Source: CAYFJO01 sp964343305
Lineage (GTDB): Bacteria; Planctomycetota; Planctomycetia; Pirellulales; Pirellulaceae
Assembly (NCBI GenBank): GCA_964343305.1
Contig: CAYFJO010000184.1
Coordinates: forward strand, 1 to 20,247
Direction of reading: 5' to 3'
DNA length: 20,247 nucleotides
The translations under genes and the position numbers were made by a program. The notes under the pieces are model-generated. The model did no database searches. It was not told the DNA's origin and saw nothing but the letters and a program-made list of their open reading frames with translations. Positions 7,055 to 14,563 of the stretch are shown here, piece after piece. Each line of letters starts with the position of its first letter. Position 1 is the first letter of the stretch.

Positions 7055-9223
7055 ATGGAAAACGTCATTCGGCTTTCATTCGTCCTGCACAATCACCAAC
7101 CGATTGGCAACTTCGGTCACGTCATCGAGCAAGCGTATCAAGATAGCTACCTACCATTCTTGAACGTCTTCGAGCGATTTGAGAATCTGAAAATCTCATT
7201 GCACACGAGCGGCCCATTGGTGGAATGGTTGGACGACGAACACTCGGACTACCTCGACCGTCTCGCCACGCTGGTCGAAGCAGGTCGTGTCGAGATCATC
7301 GGCGGAGCGTTTTACGAACCGATTCTGACCATGATCCCGTCGCGCGATCGTGTCGGCCAGATCGCGACGTACACGCGATGGCTCGAAAACCGTTTGGGCG
7401 GGCAAGTGCAAGGCATGTGGGTGCCCGAACGCGTCTGGGAACAGTCGCTCACACGCGACATCTCCGCGGCCGGCATCAAATACACGGTGCTCGATGATTT
7501 TCACTTCCGCAACGCGGGACTGCGCGGAGATCAACTCCACGGCTATTACCTGACCGAAGATGAAGGCGAACTGCTGAGCATTTTTCCCGGCAGCGAGCGG
7601 CTGCGGTACTTGATTCCCTTTGGTGACCCCGAGGAAACAGTCGCTTATCTTCGCGACATTGCCAGCGCCCATCCGGATGCCGTGGTCGTCTTTGGCGACG
7701 ATGGCGAAAAATTTGGTACGTGGCCCGACACCAAAAAACATGTCTACGGCAACGGTTGGTTGGAGAAATTTTTCGGGGCACTCGACGAGAATCGCCAGTG
7801 GCTGCATTCGATCACGTTGGCCGAAGCGGTCGAAGAGATCTCGCCGCTGGGCAAGATCTATTTGCCCGACGCCAGCTATCGGGAAATGACCGAGTGGTCG
7901 CTGCCTGTTACCCAGCAATTGGAATACGAAAACCTGACTCACGAAATGGACAGCGACGGTCGTTGGCCACGGATCAACGAGTTCATTCGCGGCGGATTTT
8001 GGCGGAATTTCAAAGTCAAGTATCCCGAGACGAACGTCATGTACTCCCGGATGATGATGGTCAGCCGCCGGTTGGACGAAATCGAATCGGCCGGACATGC
8101 GGGCGATCTGGTCGAAAGCGCGCGGCGCGAATTGTATCGCGCCCAGTGCAATTGCAGCTATTGGCATGGCGCGTTTGGCGGCATCTATTTGCCACATTTG
8201 CGCAACGCCGTGTACCAGCACTTGATTTCTGCCGACAACCTGCTGGATCAAATCACCTCGGTCGACGACGCGGCGATCGCGATTGTCGCGGACGATTTCA
8301 ATTTCGACGCTCGCCAGGAAGTGCGGCTGACGAACCGGAAGCTCGACTGTCTGATCGCGGCTGCCGCCGGCGGACATCTGTATGAACTGGACATCCGCAC
8401 GATTTGCCACAACTTGCTGGCCACTCTCGCACGTCGTCCCGAATCGTATCATCGCAAAGTGCTCGCCGGCGCGAACGCACCGGACAGCGAAGTGGCGAGC
8501 ATCCACGACCGGATCGTTTTCAAACAGGAAGGGCTCGATCAACGATTGTGGTACGACCACCACGCTCGCAACAGCCTCGTCGATCATTTCTTCGACGACT
8601 CGGCCACGCTGGAAGCGGTCAGCAGAGGCGAAGCGGATGAGCGTGGCGATTGTGTCGCGGGGATCTACGACGCCAAGCTGCGGCGAAAGTCCGGTGAAGT
8701 CCAACTGCACTTAATCCGCGACGCGCACGTGGACGGAGCGTCCTTTCAAATCAGCAAAGCCGTCACCATGTTGGCCGAGCAAAACTCGCTCGAAATCTCG
8801 TACCTGCTCGAAAACCTGCCGCAAGGTCGAGCGTTTCACTTCGGCATTGAGTTCAACTTCAGCGGATTGCCGGCCGGTGCAAGCGATCGCTACTTCCACC
8901 AAGCCGATGGTCAGCAGCTTGGTCATCTTGGTACACAACTCGATCTTCAAGACGCCCAGGAGTTGGGTCTCGTCGACGAGTGGCTCGGTGTCGACGTGCG
9001 ATTCTCGCTGGATCGGCCGAGCGGCCTGTGGACGTTCCCTATTGAAACGGTGAGTCAATCTGAGGGCGGATTCGAACTGGTCCACCAATCCGTGGTCGTC
9101 ATGCCGCACTGGCACGTTCAAGCCGATGCGACAGGCTGTTGGGCCGTCACGATGAACCTGATGCTCGACACTTCGCTGGCCGAAAGCCGCCTGGAAACCG
9201 AAGTGGCCGTCGCGGGATCTTAA
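7055..9223 (+). CDS. GH57 glucan-acting enzyme (4-alpha-glucanotransferase / alpha-amylase)
   Basis: This encodes 722 residues with no signal peptide, so it is cytoplasmic. The conserved GH57 regions occur in order: LHNHQP (11-16); GGAFYEPIL (83-91); GMWVPERVWE (120-129) with the probable nucleophile Glu 125; FGDDGEKFGTWP (213-224) with the probable acid/base Asp 216; and the helical-bundle motif NVMYSRMMMVS. The Glu-Asp spacing (91 residues) equals that between Glu 123 and Asp 214 of the Thermococcus litoralis 4-alpha-glucanotransferase. The C-terminal ~350 residues match the beta-rich domains that follow the barrel in that group (DUF1925/DUF1926), so it belongs to the glucanotransferase/AmyA-like branch. 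It follows glgA and a GalT-like gene, which points to glycogen remodelling. Transferase versus hydrolase cannot be decided from sequence. The ATG is preceded by a purine-rich tract. Confidence 0.93.
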   Translation: MENVIRLSFVLHNHQPIGNFGHVIEQAYQDSYLPFLNVFERFENLKISLHTSGPLVEWLDDEHSDYLDRLATLVEAGRVEIIGGAFYEPILTMIPSRDRVGQIATYTRWLENRLGGQVQGMWVPERVWEQSLTRDISAAGIKYTVLDDFHFRNAGLRGDQLHGYYLTEDEGELLSIFPGSERLRYLIPFGDPEETVAYLRDIASAHPDAVVVFGDDGEKFGTWPDTKKHVYGNGWLEKFFGALDENRQWLHSITLAEAVEEISPLGKIYLPDASYREMTEWSLPVTQQLEYENLTHEMDSDGRWPRINEFIRGGFWRNFKVKYPETNVMYSRMMMVSRRLDEIESAGHAGDLVESARRELYRAQCNCSYWHGAFGGIYLPHLRNAVYQHLISADNLLDQITSVDDAAIAIVADDFNFDARQEVRLTNRKLDCLIAAAAGGHLYELDIRTICHNLLATLARRPESYHRKVLAGANAPDSEVASIHDRIVFKQEGLDQRLWYDHHARNSLVDHFFDDSATLEAVSRGEADERGDCVAGIYDAKLRRKSGEVQLHLIRDAHVDGASFQISKAVTMLAEQNSLEISYLLENLPQGRAFHFGIEFNFSGLPAGASDRYFHQADGQQLGHLGTQLDLQDAQELGLVDEWLGVDVRFSLDRPSGLWTFPIETVSQSEGGFELVHQSVVVMPHWHVQADATGCWAVTMNLMLDTSLAESRLETEVAVAGS

Positions 9224-9348
9224 TTCAAATCGGGCAATTCGCTCTTCGCATTGGTGCCAACTTCGCCCAGTGTCAACGTGAGATTGCCTTGTTCCTTCTT
9301 TTCGCCGTCGCGAGTCATGTTATCGCCAACGAATTGGACAAGCGAGGT

Positions 9349-9354
9349 TATAAT
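9349..9354 (+). promoter_or_regulatory. Candidate -10 box upstream of the VCBS gene
   Basis: An exact TATAAT lies 58 bases before the likely start at 9413, in a gap that must carry that gene's promoter or leader. There is no matching -35 at 16-18 bases; TTGGAC (9334-9339) is too close. No extended -10 (TGn) is present, so this is only a candidate. Confidence 0.25.
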
Positions 9355-9412
9355 AACGACGCCTGCAAATGATCTCCCGTCCCGTGACCTACCAGATTGG
9401 ATTTCAAACAAC

Positions 9413-11326
9413 ATGTTCGCCCATCGTTTCATGCCATTCGTGATTCTGAGTTCGTCCATGTTTTTCGCTGTAACGGCTGTCGCGCTGGAGCGCATTCAAT
9501 ACAACCATCCCGGCTTGGTCGTCGATCTTGGCGTCGGGCTTTGGGCCTGGCCCGTGCCGATGGATTTTGATGAGGACGGCGACATGGATCTCGTAGTGTC
9601 CTGTCCGGATAAGCCTTACAACGGCATCTACTTTTTCGAAAACCCGGACGGGCAGGTGAAGATGCCGGTGTTTAAACCTGCCGTGCGGATCGGCGCCGCG
9701 CAACGGAACATTCAGATCTCATTCGTTGACAACAAGCCGCGTGTCCTGGTTCCCGGCCGTGAACTTTTGGATGTGCGCAAGGAGAGTTTTTCCAAATCAG
9801 CGAAGGTCCTGCCGAGCGTGCGTGTGGAAGATTCGAGCAAGATTCGTGCGAATCAATGGAAGTATGCCGACTATGATGGCGACGGCCGGTTAGATTTGAT
9901 TGTGGGTGTGGGCGATTGGGAAGCTTATGGCTGGGACCGTGCCTATGACGAGCGCGGTCGCTGGACGAACGGTCCGCTGCACGGCTGGGTGTTCTGGTTG
10001 CGAAACGTTGGCACGAACGAGGGACCGGACTATGCCAAGCCGAAAAAGATCGAGGCCAGTGGCGAGGCTGTGGATGTGTACGGCATGCCGTCGCCAAATC
10101 TCGCGGATTTCGACGGCGACGGCGATCTGGATTTGCTTTGTGGCGAGTTCGTTGATGGGTTCACGTATTTTGAGAATCAGGGCAGCAAAACGTCGCCCGA
10201 GTTTGCCGCGGCCCGGCGATTGCCGATGCGTATGGATCTTTGCATGATCACGCCAACGGCGGTCGATTGGGACGGCGATGGCGATGTGGATCTGATCGTG
10301 GGCGACGAAGATGGACGTGTGGCACTGGTCGAACATACAGGCAAGGTCGTCGATTCAACGCCTGTGTTTTTGCCGCCGAAGTATTTCCAGCAACAAGCGG
10401 CGGACGTCAAGTTTGGTGCCTTGGTGACGCCAGTCAGCTTCGATTGGGACGGAGATGGCGACGACGACCTCGTTTGCGGAAACACGGCGGGCTATGTCGG
10501 TTTGATTGAAAACCTGAACGGAGCGAATCCGCCCAAGTGGGCCGCGCCGCGATTGCTCGAGGCCGACGGCCAAGTCATTCGCATCATGGCCGGACCCAAT
10601 GGCTCGATTCAAGGACCATGCGAACGCAAGTGGGGCTATACGACATTCAGCGTTGCGGATTGGAACCACGACCATCTGCCGGACCTGGTCGTCAATTCGA
10701 TCTGGGGCAAAGTCCTGTGGTACGAAAACGTGGGCTCGCGCAACAAGCCGCTGCTAACGTCGGCGCGTCCTGTCGAAGTCGAGTGGCAAGGAACACCACA
10801 AAAGCCAGCTTGGAATTGGTGGACCCCGCAGGGGCGCGAGTTGGCAACGCAGTGGCGGACGACGCCGGTTGTTGTGGATTGGAACGAAGACGAATTGAAC
10901 GACTTAGTGATGTTGGATCATGAAGGTTTTCTTGCGCTGTTTGAACGACGGCGCGATGACGAGCAACTTCGGCTGTTGCCGCCCCAGCGGATTTTTGTCG
11001 ATGTGAATGGAAAGCCGTTGCAGTTGAACAGTGGTGTTGGTGGTCGGAGTGGTCGCCGAAAGATGTGTTTCGCGGATTGGGACGGCGACGGCCGAAAGGA
11101 CCTCTTGATTAACAGCAAGAATGTCAACTTCTATCGAAACGTCGAAACGCGAGGCGATGGCCGTGTGGTGTTCCAAGACACAGGACAGGTTCACGCTCAC
11201 GCGCTCGCCGGTCACACGACGAGTCCAACGGTTGTCGATTGGGACAAGGACGGAAAACTGGATTTGCTCATCGGTGCCGAAGACGGGTTTCTCTATTATT
11301 TGAAGAATGCAAACGCAAAACCGTGA
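9413..11326 (+). CDS. Secreted VCBS/FG-GAP repeat protein (probable beta-propeller)
   Basis: From the ATG at 9413 this is 637 residues, starting with a signal peptide (MFAHRFMPFVILSSSMFFAV, cleavage near TAVA). The frame is open to 9251, but the extra residues do not look coding and would mask the signal. At least nine Ca-binding-type loops of the form DxDxDGxxDLxxG are visible: DFDEDGDMDLV (51), DYDGDGRLDLI (153), DFDGDGDLDLL (232), DWDGDGDVDLI (285), DWDGDGDDDLV (344), DWNHDHLPDLV (416), DWNEDELNDLV (489), DWDGDGRKDLL (555) and DWDKDGKLDLL (609). The sixth and seventh are degenerate and probably bind metal poorly. Such repeats build beta-propellers in surface and secreted proteins. No enzyme domain or sorting signal is evident. 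The function is unknown; adhesion or carbohydrate binding is possible. Confidence 0.92.
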   Translation: MFAHRFMPFVILSSSMFFAVTAVALERIQYNHPGLVVDLGVGLWAWPVPMDFDEDGDMDLVVSCPDKPYNGIYFFENPDGQVKMPVFKPAVRIGAAQRNIQISFVDNKPRVLVPGRELLDVRKESFSKSAKVLPSVRVEDSSKIRANQWKYADYDGDGRLDLIVGVGDWEAYGWDRAYDERGRWTNGPLHGWVFWLRNVGTNEGPDYAKPKKIEASGEAVDVYGMPSPNLADFDGDGDLDLLCGEFVDGFTYFENQGSKTSPEFAAARRLPMRMDLCMITPTAVDWDGDGDVDLIVGDEDGRVALVEHTGKVVDSTPVFLPPKYFQQQAADVKFGALVTPVSFDWDGDGDDDLVCGNTAGYVGLIENLNGANPPKWAAPRLLEADGQVIRIMAGPNGSIQGPCERKWGYTTFSVADWNHDHLPDLVVNSIWGKVLWYENVGSRNKPLLTSARPVEVEWQGTPQKPAWNWWTPQGRELATQWRTTPVVVDWNEDELNDLVMLDHEGFLALFERRRDDEQLRLLPPQRIFVDVNGKPLQLNSGVGGRSGRRKMCFADWDGDGRKDLLINSKNVNFYRNVETRGDGRVVFQDTGQVHAHALAGHTTSPTVVDWDKDGKLDLLIGAEDGFLYYLKNANAKP

Positions 11327-11372
11327 GCCGATGGGACTAGCCCTGAGCATTACCCACATTTTTTTGTTGGCC

Positions 11373-11393
11373 CCACCGAGCTTGCCTCGGCGG
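11373..11393. repeat. Small hairpin after the VCBS gene
   Basis: CCGAG (11376-11380) pairs with CTCGG (11386-11390) around CTTGC, extended by CC/GG after one mismatch. It lies 46 bases after the stop of the VCBS gene and follows a T-rich run (11359-11365). It lacks a U-tract on the plus side, so it is not a clear terminator; on the minus strand the hairpin is followed by A-rich sequence. Confidence 0.5.
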
Positions 11394-11417
11394 AGTAGAA
11401 ATGTGTGAAAAAAGGGC

Positions 11418-11461
11418 GCGACTCTTTTCTCGCTGGAAAACTAGTCGCTCCGGTTCGCCGG
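11418..11461. repeat. Double hairpin in the gene-poor strip
   Basis: The first hairpin pairs GCGACT and TTTTC (11418-11429) with GAAAA and AGTCGC (11436-11448) around six bases, with a small bulge. It is followed within two bases by CCGG-TTCG-CCGG (11450-11461), a UUCG-type tetraloop hairpin, which is very stable in RNA. Both lie between convergent genes and overlap the tail of the PIN-like remnant. They may be a dispersed repeat, a terminator, or both. Confidence 0.55.
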
Positions 11462-11668
11462 ATCGTTCGTTGTTTGCGACACCACTGGTTGACGCTTTGG
11501 CAACCGAACAACTCGATGGCCAGAGGCAGTTTGGCGACGACGTATTTCCGCACCGATTCGATACACATCGTTATCGAACCGGGCAGCCAGGGCAGCGACG
11601 AACGCGTCCGGGTGTACGCGCCCCGTGATGTGCCCGACGATCGTTGTTTCGATGTAAACTGTGTCCAT
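11441..11668 (-). pseudogene. Truncated PIN-domain (VapC-like) toxin remnant
   Basis: A 75-codon frame starts MDTVYIETTIVGHITGRVHP, which resembles the first ~25 residues of a PIN-domain subfamily whose members begin with M.TVYIETT. The first-strand acidic residue (Glu 7) is present. After about residue 27 the sequence turns Arg/Gln/Thr-rich and no longer resembles a PIN domain; the other conserved acidic residues and the second half are missing (family length is usually ~130-160). It ends inside the hairpin region. The ATG lies 13 bases after the DUF1501 stop with a poor Shine-Dalgarno, and no VapB-like antitoxin gene is nearby. I read it as the 5' stump of a broken gene; the match is by eye and only the start is convincing. 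Confidence 0.5.
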
Positions 11669-11680
11669 CGAAGAACCGAG

Positions 11681-12976
11681 TTAGGCGAGCAATGGAATGT
11701 GCTTAAACTGACCGCTGAGGACTTGCTGGCTGTCGCACTGGAGCCATTTGTCTAGCAGTGTGGCGTAGACCTGCCGGAAGTCGGTGTGGAATTTTAGGTC
11801 GCCGCTGTCGAGGTCTTCCAGGCTGGGATGTTCGCCGATCAGACCCGATTTGACACTTGGCCCCGCAACGAACATGCACGAACCTGCGCCGTGATCCGTT
11901 CCTTTGCTGCCGTTTTCGGCGACTCGGCGGCCGAATTCTGAATAGGTCATGACCAACACCCGCTCTTCGTCACCGGACGCATTGAGTTGCTCGAAGAAGT
12001 TGGAGATTGCGTCACCCACGCTTCTCAGCAGGTTGGCATGATCTTCGCGCTGGCTGCCGTGGGTGTCGAAGCCGTCGATCGAAACGTAGAAGATGCGTGT
12101 GCCGAAGCCGGCTTGGATCATCCGAGAGACCAGCATCAATTCGTACGAAAGGCCACTACGTATTTCTCGAAATCCTTTGCTGTAATCGTAATCAGGATCG
12201 GGCACTTCGAACTTCTCGTTCATGATCGACTTGAGTGAATCGATCGAGGCGTAGGCGTCGAGTGATATTCGCTTGACGAATTGAAGTAGGCCGCCGTCGT
12301 CGCTGGGCGCATGCTTGGCGACGCTTTCGATTAATTCCTTTCTGGTGCTCGCGGACTTCTTGGCGTTGGAGACGCTGCCATCGGGTTGGTGTCCATAGAA
12401 CGTGTTAATCAAATCGAGGCCGAACGGTTTTTCCGAGTTCAGTGACGGAACGCCGACGGCAGATCCCTGCATGGCAAGCGGCAGTTGTTTCGCGCCGATG
12501 TGAAACGCCGGGATGCGACCGCCTTCGACTTTGAGTTCGGCCAACGTGCGGCCCAGCCAACCGTTGCCGGTCTTGTTGCGCGGGTCCGCCGATTGCCAGA
12601 TGTCCATCGACTCGAAGTGCGAGCGGTTGGCGTTGGGATAGCCGACACCTTGGACGATGGCCAGTTTGTCGTTTTCGAGTAGCGTGTTGAAGCCGCGCAA
12701 CGACGGGTTCAAGCCGATGTGGTCGTCGATTGTGAGGACGTCTTCTTTTTTGAATCGCAGCGATGGGCGTGCTTTGTAATACAGATCGTCACCATAAGGG
12801 ATGACGGTGTTCAAGCCGTCGTTGCCGCCCGTCATCTCGACGACGACCAGGATGTTGTCTTTGCCCTGCTCGGCGGCGGCCGCGGTGGATGTGATAAAGC
12901 CGGGCACGGTTGCGCCCAGAGCGACGAGCGATGAACCTTCGAGGGTCCGTTGCAGAAATTGGCGGCGTGTGTACAT
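11681..12976 (-). CDS. DUF1501 family protein, Tat-exported
   Basis: This encodes 431 residues. It starts MYTRRQFLQRT, a twin-arginine motif (Arg 4-Arg 5), followed by a hydrophobic stretch and an Ala-rich cleavage region (TSTAAAAEQ), so Tat export of a folded protein is likely. The body has DUF1501 landmarks: VVEMTGGNDGLNTVIPYGDD, HIGLNPSLRGF, YPNANRSHFESMDIW, VSIDGFDTHGSQ, VLVMTYSEFGRRVAENGSKGTDHGAG and a C-terminal DFRQVYATLLDKWL. The family is related to sulfatase/alkaline-phosphatase-like folds, but its activity is not established. A strong AAGGAG (12983-12988) lies six bases before the ATG. It follows a DUF1800 gene, a pairing common in planctomycetes and related groups, with a paired hairpin between them. 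Confidence 0.95.
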   Translation of the reverse strand: MYTRRQFLQRTLEGSSLVALGATVPGFITSTAAAAEQGKDNILVVVEMTGGNDGLNTVIPYGDDLYYKARPSLRFKKEDVLTIDDHIGLNPSLRGFNTLLENDKLAIVQGVGYPNANRSHFESMDIWQSADPRNKTGNGWLGRTLAELKVEGGRIPAFHIGAKQLPLAMQGSAVGVPSLNSEKPFGLDLINTFYGHQPDGSVSNAKKSASTRKELIESVAKHAPSDDGGLLQFVKRISLDAYASIDSLKSIMNEKFEVPDPDYDYSKGFREIRSGLSYELMLVSRMIQAGFGTRIFYVSIDGFDTHGSQREDHANLLRSVGDAISNFFEQLNASGDEERVLVMTYSEFGRRVAENGSKGTDHGAGSCMFVAGPSVKSGLIGEHPSLEDLDSGDLKFHTDFRQVYATLLDKWLQCDSQQVLSGQFKHIPLLA

Positions 12977-12997
12977 GGTTTGCTCCTTGAATTGAGT

Positions 12998-13059
12998 GTA
13001 GTCCGGGTTCTCCGAAACCGGACAGTCGGTCGGGTCGGGCCTCGGAGATTCCCGACTAC
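12998..13059. repeat. REP/BIME-type paired hairpin, copy 3
   Basis: Arms 12998-13023 and 13034-13059 are inverted 26-base copies that start GTAG and end CTAC. They differ at several positions, yet each keeps its own hairpin: GTCCGG / CCGGAC in the left half and, read on the minus strand, GTCGGG / CCCGAC in the right half. The swapped G and C are compensatory changes. It spans from one base beyond the DUF1800 stop codon to about nine bases before the DUF1501 Shine-Dalgarno. Confidence 0.82.
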
Positions 13060-13060
13060 A

Positions 13061-14482
13061 CTAGGCCAACTGGTACTCCGGCATCAACAAGATCGTGTGA
13101 GTGAGTTCCCGCAGACGCTTGTCGGCGGTGTTTCGTTCTTTCTGGTCTTTTCCTTTGGGCGGCCGGCTGGCAAAGTCGACGAGATCTTGCATCGCTGCAT
13201 CGGAGATGTCTGACTGCAACAGCACGCGGACTAATTCCTGGACGTGTTCCGCGGGATTTTGCTCTTTGCTTAGCGATTGAGGGTGGAAGACCGTTGGAAA
13301 CTCATCGTCGTGTCCACCGACAAGTTTTGCGGCCAGGTTGTGCCGCGCCAACAACGACGCCGAATTCAACCACGCTCGGCCACCGTCCCAGCCTTTGACG
13401 TTGGGCGGCGCGAACAAAGTCTGTCCAAGTCCATCCATCGACTCGGCAAGCCGCTTCATCGAAACGTTCGCGTTGAAACTACGCGTCAAGCCGATGACAT
13501 AATCAACCGGGCTCTTGATGCGGCAGCGGTAGGCGTGTTCGGAATAGAAGACGTTTGACCGGAGGATCGTTGCAACGCACGCCTTGATGTCGAAATCGGT
13601 TTGACGAAGTTGTGCGGCGAGCGGTTCGAGCAGTTCATCGCTCGGCGACTGCGCTTCGCTGACGAATTCGCGGAACAGCTTTCTGGTGAGGAAGCGGGCG
13701 GTGGCTGGTTGTTGCATGATAATCCGCACGACGTCGTCACCGTCAAAGTTGCCGGTTTCGCCAAGGACTGTCTTTTCGCCGTCGTCGTGCAGCGATTTGT
13801 TGAAGACGAATTTGCCGCCTGCTGCTCCCCAACCGGTGAATGACCGTGCTGCTTCTCGAATGTCTGTCTCGGTGTAGTTGCCGACGCCCAAGCTGAACAA
13901 CTCCATAATCTCGCGGGCATAGTTTTCGTTGGGACGGCCTTTGATATTGCTGTTCGAGTCGAGCCACAGCAGCATCGCGGGGTCGTGGCTGATGCCCGAT
14001 AGCAGCGGTTGGAATTTGTCCAGCGCGTGCTGGCGGAGGAGGTTGTTTTGCACGAACATCAAGTGCGACTTGCCGACCTTGGCGATGCTGGTCGCAAAAT
14101 GATTGTGCCAGAACAATGTACATCGTTCGAGCAGCGGATGCGGCGAGTGGAACATCCGATAGAGCCACCAGCCTTGCAACTTTTCGTGTTCGGGCGGGCT
14201 GAACCTGGGCGCAGTGTACTTGGCGATCTGGCCGCCCAATGTGTCCATCAGGTCGTTGAAATCCTCCTGGCCATCGCCGCCGGCGAGCAACTGCTCGACG
14301 CACGCATCGCGGCCTTGCTTGACGGCTTGGTCGAGCAACTGTTGCGACGCCGTTTTGCCATCCGTCGCGGGAAATCCAAATGCCGCGCGTCGATACAGGT
14401 GCGCGGCCCACTTGAAGTTCCATTCGACGTTCTTTGCGGGACTCCAGGCGTCGGTCGGTTTGAGGTCATTTAATGATGCCAT
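13061..14482 (-). CDS. DUF1800 family protein
   Basis: This encodes 473 residues with no obvious signal peptide. Family landmarks in order: AAHLYRRAAFGFP near the N-terminus; GWWLYRMFHSPHPLLERCTLFWHNHFATS; VGKSHLMFVQNNLLRQHAL; PAMLLWLDSNSNIKGRPNENYAREIMELFSLGVGNYTETDIREAARSFTGW; TARFLTRKLFREFVS; and PPNVKGWDGGRAWLNSASLL. The length is normal for the family. The molecular function is not established; the gene is almost always next to DUF1501, as here, so the two probably form one exported or surface-linked system. The ATG is preceded by AGGAAG (14488-14493). A paired hairpin ends directly against that Shine-Dalgarno. Confidence 0.95.
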   Translation of the reverse strand: MASLNDLKPTDAWSPAKNVEWNFKWAAHLYRRAAFGFPATDGKTASQQLLDQAVKQGRDACVEQLLAGGDGQEDFNDLMDTLGGQIAKYTAPRFSPPEHEKLQGWWLYRMFHSPHPLLERCTLFWHNHFATSIAKVGKSHLMFVQNNLLRQHALDKFQPLLSGISHDPAMLLWLDSNSNIKGRPNENYAREIMELFSLGVGNYTETDIREAARSFTGWGAAGGKFVFNKSLHDDGEKTVLGETGNFDGDDVVRIIMQQPATARFLTRKLFREFVSEAQSPSDELLEPLAAQLRQTDFDIKACVATILRSNVFYSEHAYRCRIKSPVDYVIGLTRSFNANVSMKRLAESMDGLGQTLFAPPNVKGWDGGRAWLNSASLLARHNLAAKLVGGHDDEFPTVFHPQSLSKEQNPAEHVQELVRVLLQSDISDAAMQDLVDFASRPPKGKDQKERNTADKRLRELTHTILLMPEYQLA

Positions 14483-14494
14483 TGGTTGCTTCCT

Positions 14495-14555
14495 GTAGCT
14501 TGGGTCTCTGACCCGAGTATTTACAGTGATCGGTCGGGTCGGAGACCCAACCTAC
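14495..14555. repeat. REP/BIME-type paired hairpin, copy 4
   Basis: Arms 14495-14517 and 14533-14555 are inverted 23-base copies with three mismatches, starting GTAG and ending CTAC. Each half folds alone: CTTGGGTC / GACCCGAG in the left and, on the minus strand, GTTGGGTC / GACCCGAC in the right. The outermost pair has flipped from C-G to G-C, a compensatory change. On the minus strand it lies between the stop at 14564 and the DUF1800 Shine-Dalgarno, which follows with only a base between them. Confidence 0.87.
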
Positions 14556-14563
14556 GGGCTCCT

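Noticed and set aside
7720..8385. 221-codon plus-strand frame inside the GH57 gene
   Set aside because: Arg-rich out-of-frame reading of the GH57 coding sequence; no start signal or family resemblance.
7196..8710. 504-codon open frame on the minus strand
   Set aside because: It lies entirely antisense to the GH57 gene, whose motifs are unambiguous. The frame has no domain or signal and reflects the codon bias of the sense gene.
11405..11755. 116-codon plus-strand frame
   Set aside because: It crosses hairpins and runs antisense into the end of the DUF1501 gene; the composition is not protein-like.
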